From positions 1-5,326 of the forward strand of contig JAGTWP010000078.1 of NCBI GenBank assembly GCA_018260755.1: DNA of 5,326 nt, written 5' to 3'. This DNA is from Candidatus Altarchaeum sp. Lineage in GTDB: Archaea; Altiarchaeota; Altiarchaeia; Altiarchaeales; Altiarchaeaceae. The notes below the pieces were generated by a model. It did not search any database. It had not been told where the DNA came from and saw only the letters and a list, made by a program, of their open reading frames with translations. This document shows positions 4,167-5,326 of this stretch, in pieces. Positions within the stretch are counted from its first letter, which is position 1. Every line of letters begins with the position of its first letter. The position numbers and the translations under genes are program-made.

Positions 4167-5000
4167 TTACCTACTAAATACTTGCTTATTTATTATTCTT
4201 TCGGGATGTGCATAAATGTTAAATCTGCTGCCCCTCGCAAAGCCAATTAATGTTACATTCGTATTTTCTGCAACTTTAATTGCTGAGTATGTTACAGCAG
4301 TTCTTGTTACTACAATAGGAATTCCGAGTCGTGAAATTTTTGCCACGATATCAGCAGGTAATCTTCCAGATGTAAAAAGAATGGTGTTTGCAAAATTTAT
4401 GTTATTGATTATTCCGTATCCGAAAATTTTATCCGCTGCAACATGCCTACTTATATCTTCAATGGCAATAAATTTGTCCAGGTCATTTCCAAACATTAGC
4501 CCCGCAATGTGCATCCCGCCGGTTTTTTTCCATATTTCTGCACTTTCCATCGTCTTATTCATTCCTGTGACAATTTTTTCCGGACTTACTGATAAATTTG
4601 ACGAAACAACAATATCCTGAACAGTCACATCGTAGTCCTCCTTTCCTTTTATTATTTTTCTTGGCCTTAACTTGCTCATACAGTCAGAGGAAAGGTATAA
4701 TTCAAATTTCTGGCTGAAACTATTGTCATCTGTCCAAATTCTCACGGCGTTATTTTCGGTTGAAATTTTATTTATGGCGTTGCTTTCCAAAATTCCCTCT
4801 CCCACGCACAATCCAACCGCTAATTCCTTTTCGTATCCCGGAGAACAGGATAAGTTGGCGATAAATTGAGCATTGATGTAAAATTTTAAATTTTTTTCAA
4901 TTACAACCTCATCCATAATGGTTGTGAAATTTTTATTTTCAACCCTGATAATCTGGAATTTTTCATACATTTTTTCAAGCATTTTAAAATCATCAATCAT
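4167..5000 (-). CDS. fdhD: FdhD, sulfurtransferase for formate dehydrogenase maturation
   Basis: Seen: 277 residues, the same length as E. coli FdhD. Family blocks in order are DEVVIEKNLKFYIN (30-43), SPGYEKELAVGLCVGEGIL (53-71), KTGGMHIAGL (159-168), EDISRHVAADKIFGYGI (181-197), TSGRLPADIVAKISRLGIP (210-228), TRTAVTYSAIKVAE (232-245) and GFARGSRFNIYAHPERI (253-269). Known: FdhD takes sulfur from a cysteine desulfurase (IscS in E. coli) and passes it to the molybdenum or tungsten bis-guanine-dinucleotide cofactor; without it, formate dehydrogenase is inactive. Odd: at the loop where E. coli has a CxxC pair, this protein has a single Cys, C107-M-S-K110, followed by LRPRK. Context: no formate dehydrogenase subunit lies in this window, so the client enzyme is elsewhere. 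The ATG at 5000 is the most upstream Met; M7 and M11 are alternatives. The upstream gap carries paired direct repeats. Confidence 0.95.
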   Translation of the reverse strand: MIDDFKMLEKMYEKFQIIRVENKNFTTIMDEVVIEKNLKFYINAQFIANLSCSPGYEKELAVGLCVGEGILESNAINKISTENNAVRIWTDDNSFSQKFELYLSSDCMSKLRPRKIIKGKEDYDVTVQDIVVSSNLSVSPEKIVTGMNKTMESAEIWKKTGGMHIAGLMFGNDLDKFIAIEDISRHVAADKIFGYGIINNINFANTILFTSGRLPADIVAKISRLGIPIVVTRTAVTYSAIKVAENTNVTLIGFARGSRFNIYAHPERIINKQVFSR

Positions 5001-5059
5001 TTTAAAGATTAAAAATTAAAACAATATGTCCAGTATTTGCCCAGTATTTAAAGATTAAA
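5001..5059. repeat. Nested direct repeats upstream of fdhD
   Basis: The gap between fdhD and the TPR gene holds two pairs of direct repeats. TTTAAAGATTAAA occurs at 5001-5013 and 5047-5059 (start-to-start 46 bp). CCAGTATTT occurs at 5030-5038 and 5041-5049 (start-to-start 11 bp, about one helical turn). The inner pair lies 30-50 bases upstream of the fdhD ATG, where an archaeal activator or repressor site could be. A weak AT element, ACATATTGT on the minus strand (5021-5029), might be the TATA box. The repeats are certain; the regulatory meaning is inference. Confidence 0.55.
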
Positions 5060-5069
5060 GACACAAGAT

Positions 5070-5326
5070 TCAAAACATTCCTCTTTTTTTCCTTTCAATA
5101 AAATCAATTGCGTTCTTAATAGTTCTTTTGCCATATACTAAATTAAATCTCTCAAGAATTTCAAGCGCTTTCCTTAAATATTTAAGTGCATTATCCAAAT
5201 CCCCTTTATCCGAATAGATAAGCCCGATATTTCCCAAATCCGCTGCTTCACCTTGTTTATATTCAATTTCCCTGTGAATTTTTAAAGCATCCTGAAGATA
5301 TTTAAGTGCATTATCCAAATCCCCTT
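5070..5326 (-). CDS. TPR-repeat protein, C-terminal part (cut by window edge)
   Basis: Seen: the last 85 or so residues of a tetratricopeptide repeat protein, with the frame open through the right edge. A repeat of 40 residues starts KGDLDNALKYL at the edge and again about 40 residues later. Each copy has helix A/B TPR positions (DNALKYL..AL.I..., then GEAADLGNIGLIYSDKGD). After the last repeat comes a capping helix and a basic end, ERKKRGMF. Known: 40-residue TPRs (TPR_10/TPR_12 type, as in kinesin light chains) form protein-binding solenoids and are abundant in some archaeal genomes. The partner is unknown. The only start-like codon near the edge is a TTG inside the repeat (GDLD), which is not a real start, so the gene is treated as partial at its 5' end. 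It is upstream of fdhD on the same strand with 69 bases between them. Confidence 0.88.
   Translation of the reverse strand, partial: GDLDNALKYLQDALKIHREIEYKQGEAADLGNIGLIYSDKGDLDNALKYLRKALEILERFNLVYGKRTIKNAIDFIERKKRGMF
5178..5326 (-). repeat. Near-identical TPR-coding DNA repeats, 120-bp period
   Basis: A 29-base stretch at 5178-5206 recurs exactly at 5298-5326, where the window ends, so the true identity may be longer. The 120-bp spacing equals 40 codons, one TPR unit. Exact identity at the DNA level, including silent positions, points to recent duplication or gene conversion between repeat units. Confidence 0.88.

Noticed and set aside
4216-4869. Plus-strand open frames of 134 and 65 codons opposite fdhD
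   Set aside because: Both lie wholly inside the well-supported fdhD gene and show only antisense hydrophobic sequence.
5316-5318. TTG as the start of the TPR protein
   Set aside because: It is the Leu codon of a GDLDNAL repeat; the frame is open through the window edge, so the gene is partial.

Overview
The window looks like chromosomal DNA from an AT-rich archaeon. The evidence is the gene content: a HisA-related TIM-barrel protein of the archaeal 'hisA/hisF family' type, an archaeal-style PspA with its PspAA partner, a zinc-ribbon/AbrB regulator and TPR repeats of 40 residues. The expression signals agree. Most first genes of a transcription unit have no Shine-Dalgarno sequence and instead carry a TATA-like AT block about 25-35 bases before the ATG, as expected for leaderless or short-leader transcripts. 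The exact lineage cannot be told from this sequence. A methanogen-related or other uncultured euryarchaeal/DPANN-like lineage is a guess only.

Layout. Plus strand, 8-3099: pspA (235 aa), pspAA (94 aa), a HisA-like protein (216 aa, overlapping pspAA by ATGA), a small zinc-ribbon/AbrB regulator (112 aa) and an unrecognised acidic 301-aa protein. Minus strand, 3069-5326: a TPR protein cut by the right edge, fdhD (277 aa), a small 89-aa protein that may bind nucleic acid, and a 6-pyruvoyl-tetrahydropterin synthase-like enzyme (141 aa). The two halves converge, and their last coding bases overlap by 31 bp at 3069-3099. The only long non-coding stretch, 3495-3794, holds a 20/21-bp tandem repeat array and AT-rich flanks.

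How the genes may work together. PspA and PspAA form a known pair for membrane stress, and here the uncharacterised HisA-like enzyme is translationally coupled to them. The pterin enzyme has Glu instead of Cys before its HGH motif, which fits the PTPS-III subgroup. That subgroup is thought to make 6-hydroxymethyl-dihydropterin directly, for tetrahydromethanopterin or folate. FdhD matures formate dehydrogenase. A C1-metabolism flavour to the region is possible, but this is inference from proximity only.

Most notable points: the pspA-pspAA-hisA-like unit; the Glu-type PTPS; a 17-bp duplication that moved the stop codon of the AbrB gene; a lone Cys in FdhD where E. coli has CxxC; the mixed 20/21-bp array; and an internal duplication in the unknown 301-aa protein.
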